A DNA stretch of 64,000 nt from Arbacia lixula (lineage: Eukaryota; Echinodermata; Echinoidea; Arbacioida; Arbaciidae): assembly GCA_963669155.1 (NCBI GenBank), contig OZ022596.1, forward strand, positions 1,260,983-1,324,982, read 5' to 3'. A model generated the notes under the pieces. It saw only the letters and a list, made by a program, of their open reading frames with translations. It ran no database searches and was not told the origin of the DNA. Below, piece by piece: positions 1-20,628 of the stretch (its first letter is position 1; each line of letters starts with the position of its first letter). Made by a program: the position numbers and the translations under genes.

Positions 1-420
1 CTACTTAATCATTTTAAATAAACTATAGATGATTTGATTTCTTCATTCAAACGTTAATTGTAATTTGTCAAATCTCTTTGTGTGTCATAGGTAGCACAAC
101 AGCCACTATCAGCTGAGGAAATAAAAGACAGGATATGGCTACAAATCTCATACATAAAGAAAGGCGCTACTTATCATTTTAAATAAACTGTAGATGATTT
201 GATTTCTTCATTGAAATGTTAATCGTAATTTGACAATGAAGGAATGCAATAGTACTAGAAACGTCATGCATAAAAACAGGTGCTACTAATAATTTTATAT
301 AAACTGTAGACAATTTGATTTCTTCATAGAAATGTTAATTATGATTTGTAGCTGAAGGAACACAGAAATACAACATTGTTACAAAAAAGCATTATCATAA
401 ACATTTTAACACCGCAAAAA
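1..420. repeat. degenerate tandem repeat, three copies
   Basis: A block beginning CTACTTAATCATTTTAAATA recurs at about 1, 167 and 282, each followed by GATTTGATTTCTTCATNNAA. Copies are 115-166 bp apart and 80-90 per cent alike by eye. It lies in the psmc3 intron after exon 6. No exon similarity was seen. Confidence 0.7.
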
Positions 421-532
421 AGCTGATAGCTGTACAATGTGTCACAGCATGCAACACACACACACAAGTTAAATGCCAGTACTGGTTACTCCAGAATCCC
501 TGATAGACTAGCGTGTCTTGTCTGCTTAAAAG

Positions 533-976
533 AGCAAGCTGGTTTCAAATTTGCAATGTTAAATTCGCGCTTGCACTGTGCTGTGCGAAAAAGTGCAAAA
601 TAAATGTCGCGCGAAAAGTATCAGTTTTACACTAGCTTAGAAGAAAGAATAAGCAGACCTCTTGTATCTATTAGGCCACGTAAAAGCAAAGCAGGCTGGC
701 TTTAAATTTGATGTTAAATTTGTGCTTGCTCTGCGTTGCGCAAGAACCAGGAAAATAAATGTTGCGCGAAAATATCACCGGTTTTACAGTAATTTGAAAG
801 GAAGAAGAAATAAACATCTTGTATCTGCTTGTCCACACTAAAAAAAAAAAGCAGTCTGATTTTGAATTTACATTGATGAATCTGCACTTGCTCTGTGTGG
901 CCCGAATAGCACAAAAAGAAATGTTGTGAGAAAATGACCAGTTTTACAGTTATTTAAAACAAAGAAGACAACAGAC

Positions 977-1003
<27 letters not shown>
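533..1003 (-). repeat. tandem array spanning psmc3 exon 6 donor (3 units of ~155 bp)
   Basis: Units at about 533-684, 685-850 and 851-1003 share a body (CAGTTTTACA, AATGTTGCGCGAAAA-like) and each ends in a version of the exon 6 tail and donor. The authentic junction (sense TACAAGAG/gtctg) is at 975-990. Copies are at 654-668 (TACAAGAG/gtctg kept) and 814-830 (TACAAGAT/gttta). Confidence 0.8.
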
Positions 1004-8736
<7,733 letters not shown>

Positions 8737-8869
8737 GTTTTCGCGTGATACAGCAGTTCTTTGAATCATTGGATTCTGAACAATTCGCCTGAACATACAC
8801 GTGCACTCAGTACAGTAATTTATCGGTTGCACACTACGGACAACTCGGCGTAAATATGTCCTGTCCGTT

Positions 8870-8906
8870 TCTATCTCCCTCGGCCTCTCCCATCTCCCTC
8901 TGTCTC

Positions 8907-8985
<79 letters not shown>

Positions 8986-9165
8986 GTCTTTCTCTGTCTC
9001 TCTCTGTCTCTGTCTCTCTCTCTGTCTCTCTCCCCCCCCCCCCCCCCCTCTCTCTCTCTCCCTCTCTCTGGCCCTTTCCAGCTGTCTTTCTCCCTCTGTC
9101 TTTCTTCCTCGGTATGTCTGTCTGTCTCTGTCTGTATGTCTGCCTGTGTCTCTGTCTCTCTCAAT
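8870..9165. repeat. (CTGT)n/(CT)n tract upstream of psmc3
   Basis: Pyrimidine-rich tract on the plus strand with CTGT repeats at 8909-8962 and a C-run near 9033-9048. It starts about 130 bp upstream of the psmc3 ATG, so on the sense strand the promoter region is purine-rich. Confidence 0.95.
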
Positions 9166-9169
9166 AGGT

Positions 9170-9895
9170 GCGTGGACTAGACCCAGGCGTTGGAAATTTG
9201 GATCTGTACCTCTACCTCTAGCTATCGTAGGCTGATGATACAATAATTCTAGAAAAAACTCCAATCAGCCCTCAGCGAGGTACATCAATGCTGTCATGTA
9301 TGGATATTGAGTGTAAATCTAAAATTATATTCTCCAACGGAAAAGTGCGCAAATTTCCAACATTCCACATTGGGAATGACATGTTGACGTTGCAATAAGT
9401 AATTTTGTGTATCTTGGTGCAATGTTCAATTTTGATGGAAGTTTAAAAAAGTGTATATTCAAGCGAGTCTCCCAAGCAAGCTTCATTTAGTATGATGGTT
9501 AAGGCGCAGAAGTTACATTTGCCATGAGATATCCAATGTGAGTCATTCGATCATTTGGTTTTGGCAATTCTTCTATATAGTTGGGAGCTATGGGGTCATG
9601 AAGATATTTCACAATATTTTGTTTTGTTAATATAATAATTTAAAAATAAATTCACCCCTGATTGTATGATATATTCAAGAGAGAGAGATAGGACGTGGCA
9701 TTTAATACAGGTATTGCAAACCATATCAAATGTAAAATGGTATGTTTTGGCTTAGGCTTGTGGATATCTCCATAAATACGCATTTTGTTCTATTTTCCAA
9801 AGTCTAAATACGGTGAAGACAGGCCAGAAGTCAATATTATGCATCAATGTATGTTGCACAGTGATTGATCGGGTAACGTGTTGGACGCGTATCAG
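9170..9895. other. intergenic, nothing recognised
   Basis: AT-rich, no exon-like segment, RNA gene or clear repeat seen. Confidence 0.5.
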
Positions 9896-10063
9896 ATGTC
9901 CTCTTCAAACGTCATGAGATTTACTACTCGACCATATCTTTTTTTTTTTTCATGTTTGTACATATTATGCCCTTAACGAAAATGTACATTAAACATGAAC
10001 AAAAGTTAAGATATGGTCGAATAGTATATACCCAAATCACAAGATGTTTGAAGAGGACAATTT
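9896..10063. mobile_element. short foldback MITE (~168 bp)
   Basis: The left end TGTCCTCTTCAAACGTCATG is inverted at the right end (CATGATGTTTGAAGAGGACA-like). The inner arms (ACTCGACCATATCTT and AAGATATGGTCGAATA) also pair, so most of the element folds on itself. Confidence 0.8.
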
Positions 10064-10456
10064 ATTTGAAGAATACACTTAAATCCTAAATATAACATAG
10101 CCCTTTCTCGTTTCAGATATAGATCAAACGTTTGCCAGTTACCAATGGAAGATTCACGGAGTGTACCATTGGCGTATTATAGTATCCTTAATTAATGCAG
10201 AATGTCAGTTGTCAGGGATGCCAGTACTTAGTGCTTTGTCCATTCTTTAGCCAATATAAACAAATTACTTTTTTGATTTATGTCGCCATCTTACAAAAAA
10301 TACCCGAAGGAAAACCATATATTAAAAATGTTTCGCACTTGAGATACTCGTCATCTAAAAAAAAATACTTTGCTGAAATCATCATGAGACATAATTTCGC
10401 TACTAGGAATGTTAACATTGCTGATGGTATTAGTTGCATGCATGTAAAAACACGTA

Positions 10457-11124
10457 CAGTTGAGGCCAGAAGTTTACATACACCTATGAAATTCAAAGAA
10501 AAGTTGACACTTGCCAAGCATCATGAAAGTTACTGTATCATATAAAATACTTGTGCTATATCATGATGAATTTGATATCAAACAAATGAGTATGTCATGG
10601 CCCTTAATTACATTGCTGTGTCAACAGGAGCTTAAAAATATTTAGGTGTCATTGTTCCCCCCCCCCCAAAAAAAAAAAAAAAAAAGAATCTGCATATTTT
10701 AGACAAATTAAATAAAAAAAAACTTGACAAAAACATTTCACATTTGTGCTAGTTGCTTCTCAACACAATCATTTCAGATTACACTTTTTTGTTCAGTGGT
10801 GACATATCATTATAGAAAATCTAATACACATCAAAGATTTGACATTATGTTTCTATGAAACGATGTTTTTAAATATTATAACAAACACTAGAATACATTT
10901 GGCACGAATATTACTTTTTTCTTCAAAGAACATTCCACCTGAAATATAATTTAATCCCAACGGCATCCCAATCTGTGAAAGAACTTATTACGCTTTTTCA
11001 TTTGATACCAAATTTGTCATGGTAGTATTTACATTTCTGAACATATAGAAAACTTTACGACGTTTGGCAAGCGAACACATTTAAACGAATTCCATGGGTG
11101 TCTGTAAACTTTTGGCCTCAACTG
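10457..11124 (+). mobile_element. Tc1-like non-autonomous DNA transposon (668 bp)
   Basis: TA target site at 10455-10456, left end CAGTTGAGGCCAGAAGTTTA, right end TAAACTTTTGGCCTCAACTG, then TA at 11125. The terminal inverted repeats resemble those of the Tc1/Sleeping Beauty group. There is no transposase frame. A second, truncated copy is at 22848. Confidence 0.92.
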
Positions 11125-11325
11125 TATAGTTACTTGTACCAATCGTTAAATATTAGGCTGGACGTGAATGCCATTTAAAAATATTTAATATCTTGTTATG
11201 TGTTTATCTTCCAGAATATGATGTTTATTACTTGCTTTTGTGTTGACTAATTTTGATGTACTTTCATAGCCCGAGATGGGTTCGACGGAGTTGAATGAAA
11301 TATATAAAATGCCCCTTTCCCCCTT

Positions 11326-11364
<39 letters not shown>

Positions 11365-11508
11365 TTCTCTCTCACTCTCTCTCTTTCTTTCTCTCTCTCT
11401 CACTATCTTTTCACCCCTCTCCCTCCCTCTCCTTCTCTGCCTCGCTCTGTCTTTCTCACTCTCTATCTCTTCATATCTCTCTCCCTTTTTTCCCACATCT
11501 TCGCTCCT
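11125..11508. repeat. (CT)n microsatellite region
   Basis: Unique AT-rich DNA to ~11320, then CTGT/CT repeats to ~11500. No coding evidence. Confidence 0.8.
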
Positions 11509-11639
11509 GGCCCCGTTGCATTATATCAATGGTAACTACGATGATAACATCACTCGACAGCCAATCAAATTTAAGGCTTTCATAGAAGTTGCCATTGGCA
11601 GCAAAGTTATCATAAATGGTAAGTTTTATGCAACGGTGT
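11509..11639 (+). mobile_element. foldback MITE (TTACCATNNATGGTAA family)
   Basis: GGCCCCGTTGCATTATATCA at the left and GTAAGTTTTATGCAACGG at the right enclose ACAGCCAATCAAATTTAAGG and GAAGTTGCCATTGGCAGC. Confidence 0.75.
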
Positions 11640-11715
11640 CCTGCTCTCTCTTCGTCTCTCTGCCCCCTCTCTCTGTACCTCTCATCTCAACAAGTACATG
11701 GTACCTCTATGACAC

Positions 11716-11722
11716 GCACACA

Positions 11723-11771
<49 letters not shown>
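11716..11771. repeat. (CA)n microsatellite
   Basis: Roughly 25 CA dinucleotides. Confidence 0.97.
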
Positions 11772-11772
<1 letters not shown>

Positions 11773-12435
11773 ATGATGAAGAAGAGGGAAATGATGAGAA
11801 GTACAAGTAGGGTAATGAATAATAGGACGAGGAGAAGGAGGAGAAGAACGGAGAGGAGGCAGAGGATGAGGGGGGGGGGGAGGAGTAGGAGGAGAAGGAG
11901 GAGTATGAGGAGGAGGAGAAAGACAAGAAGGAGGAGGAGGAGGAGGAGGAGGAGGAGGAGGAGGAGAAGGAGGATCGAGTATGACGAGGGGGAGAAGGAC
12001 AATAAGGACGAGGAAAAGGACGAGAAGGAGAAGGAGTATGAGGAGAAGGATGAGGAGAAAGAAAAGGAGAAGGAGGAGGAGGAGAAGGAGGAGGAGGAGG
12101 AGAAGGGGAAAGAGGAGGAGGAGGAGGAGAAGGAACGAGGAGGAGAAGGAGGAGGAGAAGGAGGAGGAGGAGGAGGAGGAGAAGGAGGAGAAGAAGAAGG
12201 AGGAGTATGACGAGGAGAAGGACAATAAGGATGAGGAGAAGGACGAGGAGAAGGAGAAGGAGTATGAGGAGGAGGAGGAGGAGGAGGAGGAGGAGGAGGA
12301 GGAGGAGGAGGAGGAGGAGGAGAAGGAGGAGGAGAAGGAGGAGGAGAAGGAGGAGAAGGGGGAAGAGGGTGGAAATGAGGCGGATGAGGATGAGGAGGGG
12401 ACGGGAGACAAGGTGGAAGACGGCGACGAGTAGAC
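11773..12435. repeat. (GAG/GGA)n purine repeat with ~230-bp internal duplication
   Basis: Almost uninterrupted GGA/GAG/AAG triplets. The segment GAGTATGACGAGGGGGAGAA near 11977 recurs near 12204 as GAGTATGACGAGGAGAAGGA, so the tract was duplicated after it formed. The long Glu- and Arg-rich frames are not credible genes. Confidence 0.95.
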
Positions 12436-12825
12436 GGGTAACTAGGAGAACAAAAATGTGACAAAAAGAAGGAAGATCGAGTGATCATGAGGAAGATTGA
12501 GAAAGATCACAAATAAATGAAAAAAAAAAGAAACGTTATCCGAGCAATGATGGTTCGATTAAAAAAATCCAATTGTTACGGAATTAAATAACGTCGACTT
12601 TAAACAGATAAACAATTACGTGACACAACCAAGTTCATATTCAACATTTCAAGTTTAATGCTTTCCTGAACTGCACAAACATGTACATGATAATTATATT
12701 ATTCAACAACTCGCTACACGATTCAGATATCCCTTGATCGAAAAACAACGACGTCATTACTTGCAGGAACATTCACCGTAAATCAGGTCTTCAATCCTTT
12801 GGCGTCATTGAAAATGACTTAAAAT
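12436..12825. other. intergenic, nothing recognised
   Basis: AT-rich with no repeat or exon-like signal seen. Confidence 0.5.
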
Positions 12826-12962
12826 GGTCATTCCAAGGCCATGTTGCATAACACTTACCATTGATGGTAACTTGCTTCCAATGTCAACTTCTATGGAAAC
12901 ATTGAATTTGATTGGCTGTTGAGCGATGTTACCATGGTAGTTACCATTGATGACAGAGATTA
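12826..12962 (-). mobile_element. foldback MITE (TTACCATNNATGGTAA family)
   Basis: Contains ATAACACTTACCATTGATGG, TTGATTGGCTGTTGAGC and ATGTTACCATGGTAGTTACC. Confidence 0.8.
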
Positions 12963-13108
12963 AATAACATTTCTTTCTCAAAATTGATTTTGGCAGATCA
13001 TCCAAAGGACCGCACTGACAATTTTTTTCGTACATCATAATCTGATTGACCCCATAACATGAATGCTGCCTAGGAAGGAATATTGATTTGTATTGTCATA
13101 GGGTACAA

Positions 13109-13486
13109 TTAAAGATGGTCCGTCCTTTTACAAACATCTGCAAACTTCATGAAAGTTTGCACATATTTCGCATGTATCTTTGGGATACCAACTGTGAAAT
13201 GTTAAGGTCAGGGGTACTATAACTCCCGTAGAATTAATAAAAATCTAACTAGTTTTCACTGAGATTTAATTCTAATTGATTACCGGCCGTTGACACAATT
13301 GGAAATTACGACTATTTTCGTGGTACAAAAAAGAAGCTCGGTCAATTATTGAAGATTATTTCCTCAAAACCAAATATTACGCTTTGTCGATTCCAGGGGA
13401 AGGTCATATAGCCACTCTCTCTAAAACAAAAGACAAATTCAGCGAACTTTCAGAATTAGGTCTGCTAAAGGGACGGGCTAGCTTTA
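13109..13486 (+). mobile_element. TTAA-flanked MITE (378 bp)
   Basis: Begins TTAAAGATGGTCCGTCC and ends GGACGGGCTAGCTTTAA. The ends are inverted repeats and both outer borders read TTAA, as for piggyBac-type target duplications. No transposase. Confidence 0.85.
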
Positions 13487-13879
13487 AGGGAAAATGGGAC
13501 ATATCACCAGCTTTAGCTCTCATCTTATTTTTGAGAGGAGAAGTCTGATAGTGAAAAGAGATAAGTTGATATTTAATCCCTTATTTGGATTAAATATCAC
13601 TGGTAACTTTCATATCTCACATACTTGATTTACTGGTATATGCTGTTATTGTATGGTCACACAACTTTTTAACGAATTATTTCTGCTTGAAAGAGGAATA
13701 TACCTTTGTAATTAACCACTTTAAAAAAAGTCAATTTGTCAATATATACCAATCAAAAGGTTTTTTCAGTTCCTACAGTAATAGGTAAGTTCATCAAAGA
13801 ACATTTCCTTTAAATATGGCATGGTATTTATACAAGTTTTTGTTTTTATATTAGGCCTCCAAAGGAGATACATCACTTT
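13487..13879. other. intergenic, nothing recognised
   Basis: AT-rich, no feature seen. Confidence 0.5.
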
Positions 13880-14360
13880 AAAAGGGAAAGTCCACCCTGA
13901 AATTAAGTTGGTTAGAATAGCAGTATAAACATGAAACATATTAGTGAAGGTTTGACGAAAATCTGTCAAAAGAAAAGAAAGTTATGATTGTTTAAAGTTT
14001 TGATTTTGCGACATCACGTGCGAGACGGTCTCCAATGTCTTGTGTACAACTTTTTTTCATATACCTTTTTCTCAGAAGGATGTACATCATTTTACTTGTG
14101 CATTTGATACATCATTAGAAACATGTGTTTACACACGTACCTCTATGAAAAAAAATAAATCCTTCATAAAAAGCAGAAAATTGGAAATTTATTGAATCAT
14201 ACAGCACACAGCATATGGATGAGCACCTCGTCCATGGCATCACATTGACATTTTAAAAATCGTAAGTTGATAACTTTCTAATCTTTGATGGAATTTGCTC
14301 AATCCTTCACTAATCTTTCTTTTATGTTGCTTAATTTCAAGATGAACTATCCCTTTAATT
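13880..14360. mobile_element. ~480-bp foldback element (AAGGGATAGTTCACCCTGAA family)
   Basis: The left end AAAAGGGAAAGTCCACCCTG pairs with the right end CAAGATGAACTATCCCTTTA. Inner arms contain TGACGAAAATCTGTCAAA and a CACGTG-containing turn. Other copies are at 15172, 47705, 50290 and 54202. Confidence 0.8.
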
Positions 14361-15171
14361 AAATCAAATACAGCAAAAATGGAACAAAACTTAAAACATG
14401 TAAAAATAATTGCGTGTTTCTTTGAGTAACACACACTGATGAATGCATGGTAGCTAAAAAGGAATAAAAGTGAACAGACACAAAAATGAAAGAAAAGAGA
14501 TTGGAAACTTACCATTTTCATTGGAAACTCAAAATAATGCAATCAATGAATATCAAATTACCTTGCGTACTTGAAAAGCCACACTGAATAATATTTCAGT
14601 CTATGTCTACAAATTAGAAATAATAACACTTAAAAAGCAATCTTTGATAGAACAATTCATGAAATGGTTAATCAACGGATTAAATGAAACTCTCCTCAGG
14701 CTGGACATTCTTATTAAACAAATCAAAATGTTCTTGTATTTCTAAGATATTTATCATTTCTATAACCTTGATTCCTGTTCCACACAAAATATTGCTCTGT
14801 GCAAATGTACATACACCTGCATTTTATGTTTCCAAACTCAACCAATTGCAAATTGTTGTTTAACCCATAGACGAAATTATTGGTTAACCCATGCACAAAA
14901 TGGAACTCTATAGGATATGTGTGTACAACTAGTGCATAAATGCACCAATGGCAAATTATGGGTTTGTGAATATAATTTGCCATTGTATTACATGTTACAA
15001 AAGTCACAGCATGAATGCCAACTAAAAATCACGCAAAAACCTAGATCAAAACTAAATCTGGCATTGCTTGTTATTAACACTTTTAACACCAGATTCAGTG
15101 CAGCTGCCTTTAATGATGACTGTATCTTCCTGTATGGAGCATTATTGAATCAGTGGCATTTGAAGAGTTGA
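14361..15171. other. intergenic AT-rich DNA with a local inverted repeat
   Basis: Around 14820-15000 are related pieces CCAATTGCAAATTGTTG, ATTGGTTAACCCATGCACAA and GGGTTTGTGAATATAATTTGC in both orientations. This looks like a decayed palindrome. No gene. Confidence 0.4.
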
Positions 15172-15674
15172 AGGGATAGTTCACCCTGAAATCATTTTTG
15201 TTTCAATAAAAGCAGAACAAAGAAACATACGAGTGAAGATTTGATGAAAATCCGTCAAAGGATAAGAAAGTTACAATAATTTGTTTAATTTTTTTATTGT
15301 ATGATGTCACGTGCTACGTGTTTCTCCCTTATGTTGTGCGCAATTTTTTTCTTTAAAAAATGTGCATTTTCACCCCAAAATATGCACCCTTGTACCTGTG
15401 CATTTAATACATTGTCAGAAGTACGTTTTTACACACATACCTGTATGAAAAAAAATCATTCAGTTATCAAACAAAGAAAAAGAGCAATTCATGTAATTAT
15501 ATTGTACACAACATAATAGGAGAGCACATCGCACGTGACGTCAGAAAATTGAAATTTTGAAATCTGGTAACTTTTTTTCCTTTGACCGATTGTCGTCAAA
15601 CCTTCACTAATATGTTTCTTTCAGGTTTCTGCTTTTATTGAAGCCAACATATCTTCAGGGTGATCCCTTTAAGC
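15172..15674. mobile_element. ~500-bp foldback element (same family as 13880)
   Basis: Left end AAGGGATAGTTCACCCTGAA, right end TCAGGGTGATCCCTTTAA. Inner arms GATGAAAATCCGTCAAAGGA and TTTGACCGATTGTCGTCAAA. Confidence 0.88.
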
Positions 15675-17656
15675 TCATTGCAATTTCACTTTGTTAATAC
15701 AAATTCAGGGAGCAGCATCGCTTACAATCTAACATCTAACATGATTATGCACTTTTTGTAGAGACCAAGTACTGTATCATGTATATTGTACTTCTTTCTC
15801 TACAGCGTATTAGGGACATGTTAAATCACTATGTGTTATGCCCTACATAAGATCTGCTAATCATTATTTCCCATCTTGAAAGTCACGAACAACATCCAAC
15901 AATTCATTATGGATCATAAGAGTAAATGTCATGGCATCATTATTTCATTATTACCAATGCAGGGAAAAAATGAACATCTCAAAATCTACCAAAAACTAAA
16001 CCTGAAAATTCATGAATGATTGAAAGAGTAAACACAATTGTATCTCCACTTCTTTCTGAGCAATTCAAGGAGTATTAGCTAAGTTTCCAAAATTCATGGA
16101 GATCTACTCTGTATTTAAAAAGTTAAATCCATCGCATATTGACTTCTAAATAACACATTCTGGTAGTAATTTTCTTTCTCCAAAAGTCACCAGGACCTCA
16201 GAAAATGTGTATGCATGAAAACATTTAACACCATTGCTTCTCCACACGTTCAGAGATTCATTTACGGTCTAAAAGTCTTAAACAGCCCCCACGTATGCAA
16301 TGAACGAAAATCAACGAACCCATACCTGCATATTGTCACTTTTTCCTTCTTTCTTCGTTTTTTTTTCTCTCTTTTCGTTGCCCAGCATTGAAACCTGTCC
16401 TTATTCTATTCAATTTAATTCAATGAAACAATTTCTTCAATAAAATTCCTCAACTTTTCTTAAATCATCTTTACCGGTACATGAATTAAACCATTGCACC
16501 TGCTCAACTTCCCACGGAGATCAAAATCTCAACAAATTGCAAACAAGTATCATCATATACCATCATCATATATGGGCCTATGTTTCTTCGTTCACATGTT
16601 TCGTCCACCATCAACATCATATATGTTTCAACGTTCATATGTTTCTTCCACCATCAACGTCATATATATGTTTCAATATACTTATGTTACAAGTGTTACA
16701 ATTGACATATATATGTATTCGTCACACAATTCATTCATTTTATTGCCTTCCAACAATTAATAAAGTAAAATATAATAAACAAACAAGCTTGGTTGCATCT
16801 GTTTTCCTGTCATACCCCTGTCAAATAAATATTGTTTCTATGTGTATTTACAATTTCATAAAATATATCTCAAGATCCACATATACACTATGTTATTTAC
16901 AATATCTATATGTTTACAAAATGTACATGGAGGGACAGGTATAAAAGATGAACTCTGGACAATATAATACAGAATGCACTGACTCATGCATAATACCAAT
17001 AGGAGGGAGATGACATATATATTATAATATATATTTATATTACATATGATTGTATATATATCACTCTTTCTGGCATCGTATCCACACTAATACCATTCAT
17101 TCAAAACATGAGTTTATAATGCATTTATGTACATATTCAATGGCTTTATGACCTACTACATCTTCAAACATTTAAAACAAACGCATACATAGAGTATATA
17201 TAGTTGCATTTACTCACAGGGATGACATTTGTACTCCTGAAATGGATGACACTGAAGTGATTACATAACATCATATAAATGGATCAAGAATAATATGATC
17301 AATCAGAGGAGTCATACTGCACTCGCACTGGTGCAGCCACGTTCACACTAGAGCAGACACGTTACCACTGGAGCAGCCACGTACCACTGCTTGCAGCCTG
17401 TACCTCGCTGCTATAAAGTGTTTTCCTATTTCCCCACAATGCAAAAAGTTTGCTCCATATATCGATGCTGAAACACCAATGTGGTCGGCTGTTACCTATA
17501 AGTGGAGAAACCCTTTGCTAATCACATCTTGATAGCCTTCATTTTTGAAGAGTATCAACAAACTCCTAAAGTGTAAGCGCATCCTAAAAAAGGTGCGAAT
17601 CTGCATTAGATGGAGAGGGCAAGTAAGAAAGGTAGATGGCAATGGATGCAAATACA
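15675..17656. other. intergenic AT-rich DNA
   Basis: No gene recognised. At 16560-16720 a short degenerate repeat of CATATATGTTTC-like units occurs, and at 17310-17400 a GCAGCCACGTNNCACT-type unit repeats three times. It may include 3' UTR of the minus-strand gene ending at 20185, but no poly(A) signal could be assigned. Confidence 0.5.
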
Positions 17657-18001
17657 GGGCTGCCAACCTTTGAAAGTCAAAATTAGTATTCTGCACCTCC
17701 AAAATTTGTATTTTCAAAGAGGCCAGTCATTTTTTGCGGTTCTGCAAAAGGCGTTCGGATACACATAAAATAATACATTAGTTTATTTTGCAAGCAATGT
17801 CGCAAGTGCGATCAAAAGCCTGGGCACGTTTCAACATACCTTGTATATAAACATTAGCCAGCTACGACACAACGTTCGTCCTTTTCTTTTTATTAGTTCA
17901 TTTTGCTGTGAATTCGTACTCTTTTGATGCGCTTTTGTACTTTTGCATTCTCTTTCAATTTTCGCAACAAATATTTTTTTTGTAACGGTTGGCAGCTCTG
18001 C
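17657..18001. mobile_element. MITE with GGCTGCCAACC ends
   Basis: The left end CAGGGCTGCCAACCTTTG is inverted at the right end (GTAACGGTTGGCAGCTCTG). About 345 bp, no coding capacity. Confidence 0.7.
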
Positions 18002-18004
18002 AAA

Positions 18005-18535
18005 TTAAAGGGGAGGAAGAAATATGAGAAGAGGAGGGAGAACGAGAGAGGTGGAGGAAGAATGATAAGAGGAGAGGGGAGAAATAGAAATAGAGCTAGG
18101 GGGAAAGAGGGGGGTGGATACAGAGATGGGGGAGTGAAAATGATAGAAATGATAGAATGATAGAATGATAGACAAATGATAGAATGATAGAATGATAGAG
18201 AAGGATGATAATGATTGAGGGGGAGAGGGAAAGAGCAAGAGGGGCTTTCAAAACAGAGAAAGAGAGAGATGTGGAGAGAGGGAGAGGAATGTAGTAGAGA
18301 TGAAGTATATAGAGGAAGAGGGAGATATGAATAGGAAGCGATATATAAAGGATTGAGCGAGAGGGGGTGAGAGAGAAAGCTTCTATAAAAGAGAGTGGAT
18401 AAAGAATGAAGGGAGACAGAGACAAAGAGAGAGGGTCAGAAAGAAGGAAAGAGAAAGAATATCGAGAACATTGATAAAGAAGACCAATATAGAGTGGAGA
18501 AAAGGAAGAAGAATGAGAGAGAGAGAGAGAAAGAA
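18005..18535. repeat. (GA)n-rich region with GATAGAAT repeats
   Basis: Purine-rich, with an eight-base GATAGAAT unit repeated at 18146-18200. Confidence 0.9.
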
Positions 18536-19216
18536 GTGCGTTTATTGAGCAAAACGCTTCAATGATGCATAAAACGGTGATTAACAAACATCTAACAAAG
18601 CAAGTGTATTGACATGTGTTTCCTTTAGTTTACGCAACATTAAATATCAACCATAGTCCATTCCTCTGTGAATGGAAGTTCACCTCCAAAAAAATAGACC
18701 GATCCCCTTTCAAAGCACTGCTTGTACAGTCATGGCATCACACAATGGAAGAGCCCACTTCAAAAAGAGGGGTGTTTCTCCAACATGACATTAAATACAC
18801 TATTGATGAAAAAATATACAATCACCTGTGACCAAACTGTCAGATACGCAGCTCTGATATTTGGTATACTCATAATAAAGGAATCACATTTCATGCAATT
18901 CGATAATAAATCAACAATTACTCCACCAAGAATCCTGAATGGAATCATGATTGCTCAACATTCAAGGAACAGCTTGAAAGTACACACAAAAAATGATCAC
19001 CCATTTGTGAGTACTGGCTTTAAAGCAACAGTAAATTATCCATCACACATTTGTGAGTACTGGCTTTAGAGTTGTAAATAAAGCAGCACATATGCAATCA
19101 TTGAGTTTCTGTCTTTGGCTTAGTCTGATTATGGTTCATTGCAGTCAAATTGCATGCTAAGCTTTTTGCTTGGAAAGACACTGATGCATCCTGGGAAACA
19201 GTATTGGTGCAGTATA
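18536..19216. other. intergenic, one short duplication
   Basis: CATTTGTGAGTACTGGCTTT is present twice (about 19003 and 19049). Nothing else recognised. Confidence 0.5.
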
Positions 19217-19669
19217 CAGTGTGTCCCAGAAAAAAGGAAACCGAGATTCTGTGTTATTTCTCTAGTTGACTGAAAAAAATCATGGAATATTATACACATC
19301 ATTAGAAAGCATGGTGTTTCTTCTTTCATTTGACACCTCACATGATAGATAAGAGTCATGCGTTGAGGAGCAACAGGTGTTTAAAAAATAACTGTCAAAA
19401 TTAAGTTACGCAGTACAAATGATCAAGATTTGTAAGGAAGCATCAACGTAGTGCAAACAGCATTCATTATTCTGCGCAAAACGTTTCTGACATCGAGCAC
19501 TTGTAATTGCTTGAAATCACTCACGCGTGAACAATTCATCGTGAATTTGGTACCAAATGAAAGAAGATACTTTACTCTCAATATTGCTGTTATTTTTATA
19601 ATAATATGATATTTTATGATTACGTTATTAACTTCGAAAAACGGGTTTCCTTTTTTCTGGGACACACTG
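19217..19669 (+). mobile_element. mariner-type MITE (453 bp)
   Basis: TA at 19215-19216, left end CAGTGTGTCCCAGAAAAAAG, right end CTTTTTTCTGGGACACACTG-like inverted copy ending at 19669, then TA. The terminal sequence is characteristic of mariner/Tc1 relatives. No transposase. Confidence 0.92.
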
Positions 19670-19671
19670 TA

Positions 19672-20184
19672 TAATACACTGTATGCACATACACAGGGCT
19701 TGCCAGTTTACCATTGCTTTAAACAACATCTGTACATCAATCCCATTAAAGGTGGTATGGCTATCATTCTAACAACAGAAAACGGGCCTCAGATAGAGTC
19801 TTGCATGATTGTTTTTTGCCTTTTGCTGGTTCCTCAGCTGACAGCTGGCTTCTGAAAATTATATACAACTCAAATGGGTTAATATACTCAGTATACCAAG
19901 CAACGATAGCCCATGTAAATTGCAACACCACTAGGTGAGAATCACCTAGCTATCTGCTCTACATGAGCAGTACACATTCCTAATCCCCATGGATTAAAGA
20001 AGATTAATGACATATTAATCTCTTCCACTGCTTGCTCTATAAAAATGCCAGTTGCACCTATATATAAGGTTAAAGAAAATGGCAATTTCGAAAGAGAAAA
20101 TAAAATAAATCAAACAACCCATCGATTAAAAACTGGTGGAACTCCAGGCATCACCATGACAACTCAATGGGCTGCAAACACTTG
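19672..20184 (-). other. probable 3' UTR or flank of the F-BAR gene
   Basis: Unique-looking sequence downstream of the stop codon at 20185-20187. No sense-strand AATAAA was found close to the stop, so the 3' end of the transcript is not placed. Confidence 0.35.
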
Positions 20185-20298
20185 TTATTTCTTGAGGCAG
20201 TCAAAGACTTGAAGATACTGGTAGGGATAGTAGCCGCTTTTACGACCTGTCCTGACCTGGACCCATCCATTGTCCTCGGGGGACATCTGGATTACTAC
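20185..20298 (-). CDS. last exon: C-terminal half of SH3-2 and stop
   Basis: 38 codons including TAA at 20187-20185, phase 0 acceptor CCGCAG. It encodes VVIQMSPEDNGWVQVRTGRK then SGYYPYQYLQVFDCLKK. The GW and YPYQYL positions fit SH3 strands c to e; the protein ends five residues after the domain (FDCLKK). Confidence 0.93.
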   Translation of the reverse strand, partial: VVIQMSPEDNGWVQVRTGRKSGYYPYQYLQVFDCLKK

Positions 20299-20586
20299 CT
20301 GCGGAGGGACCAAAACAGAGTGAAAAAATATGATATTGGAGCCACTCTCAAACCCACGTGGTAGACAAAATGTTGCTCTATGATTTGTATGTATAATCAT
20401 AAAAATTGCACATTTTAAAGCAATAATTGGTTTCTTTTGATTCATGGTTATCTCTAGTATGTTTATATATCTCTATTTACATCTTGTTCCTCTATTTCTA
20501 CCCTTCCCCTTTCCCCCTCCCTTGGATTTCCCTATGAATCTACTAAATGTTGTTGCTTTGTATTGTTTGAATGATAAAGGGAGATT

Positions 20587-20628
<42 letters not shown>

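Noticed and set aside
11682..12488. Long Pro/Ser-rich minus-strand and Glu/Arg-rich plus-strand frames
   Set aside because: Both are readings of the same (GAG)n/(CA)n microsatellites, open in several frames at once.
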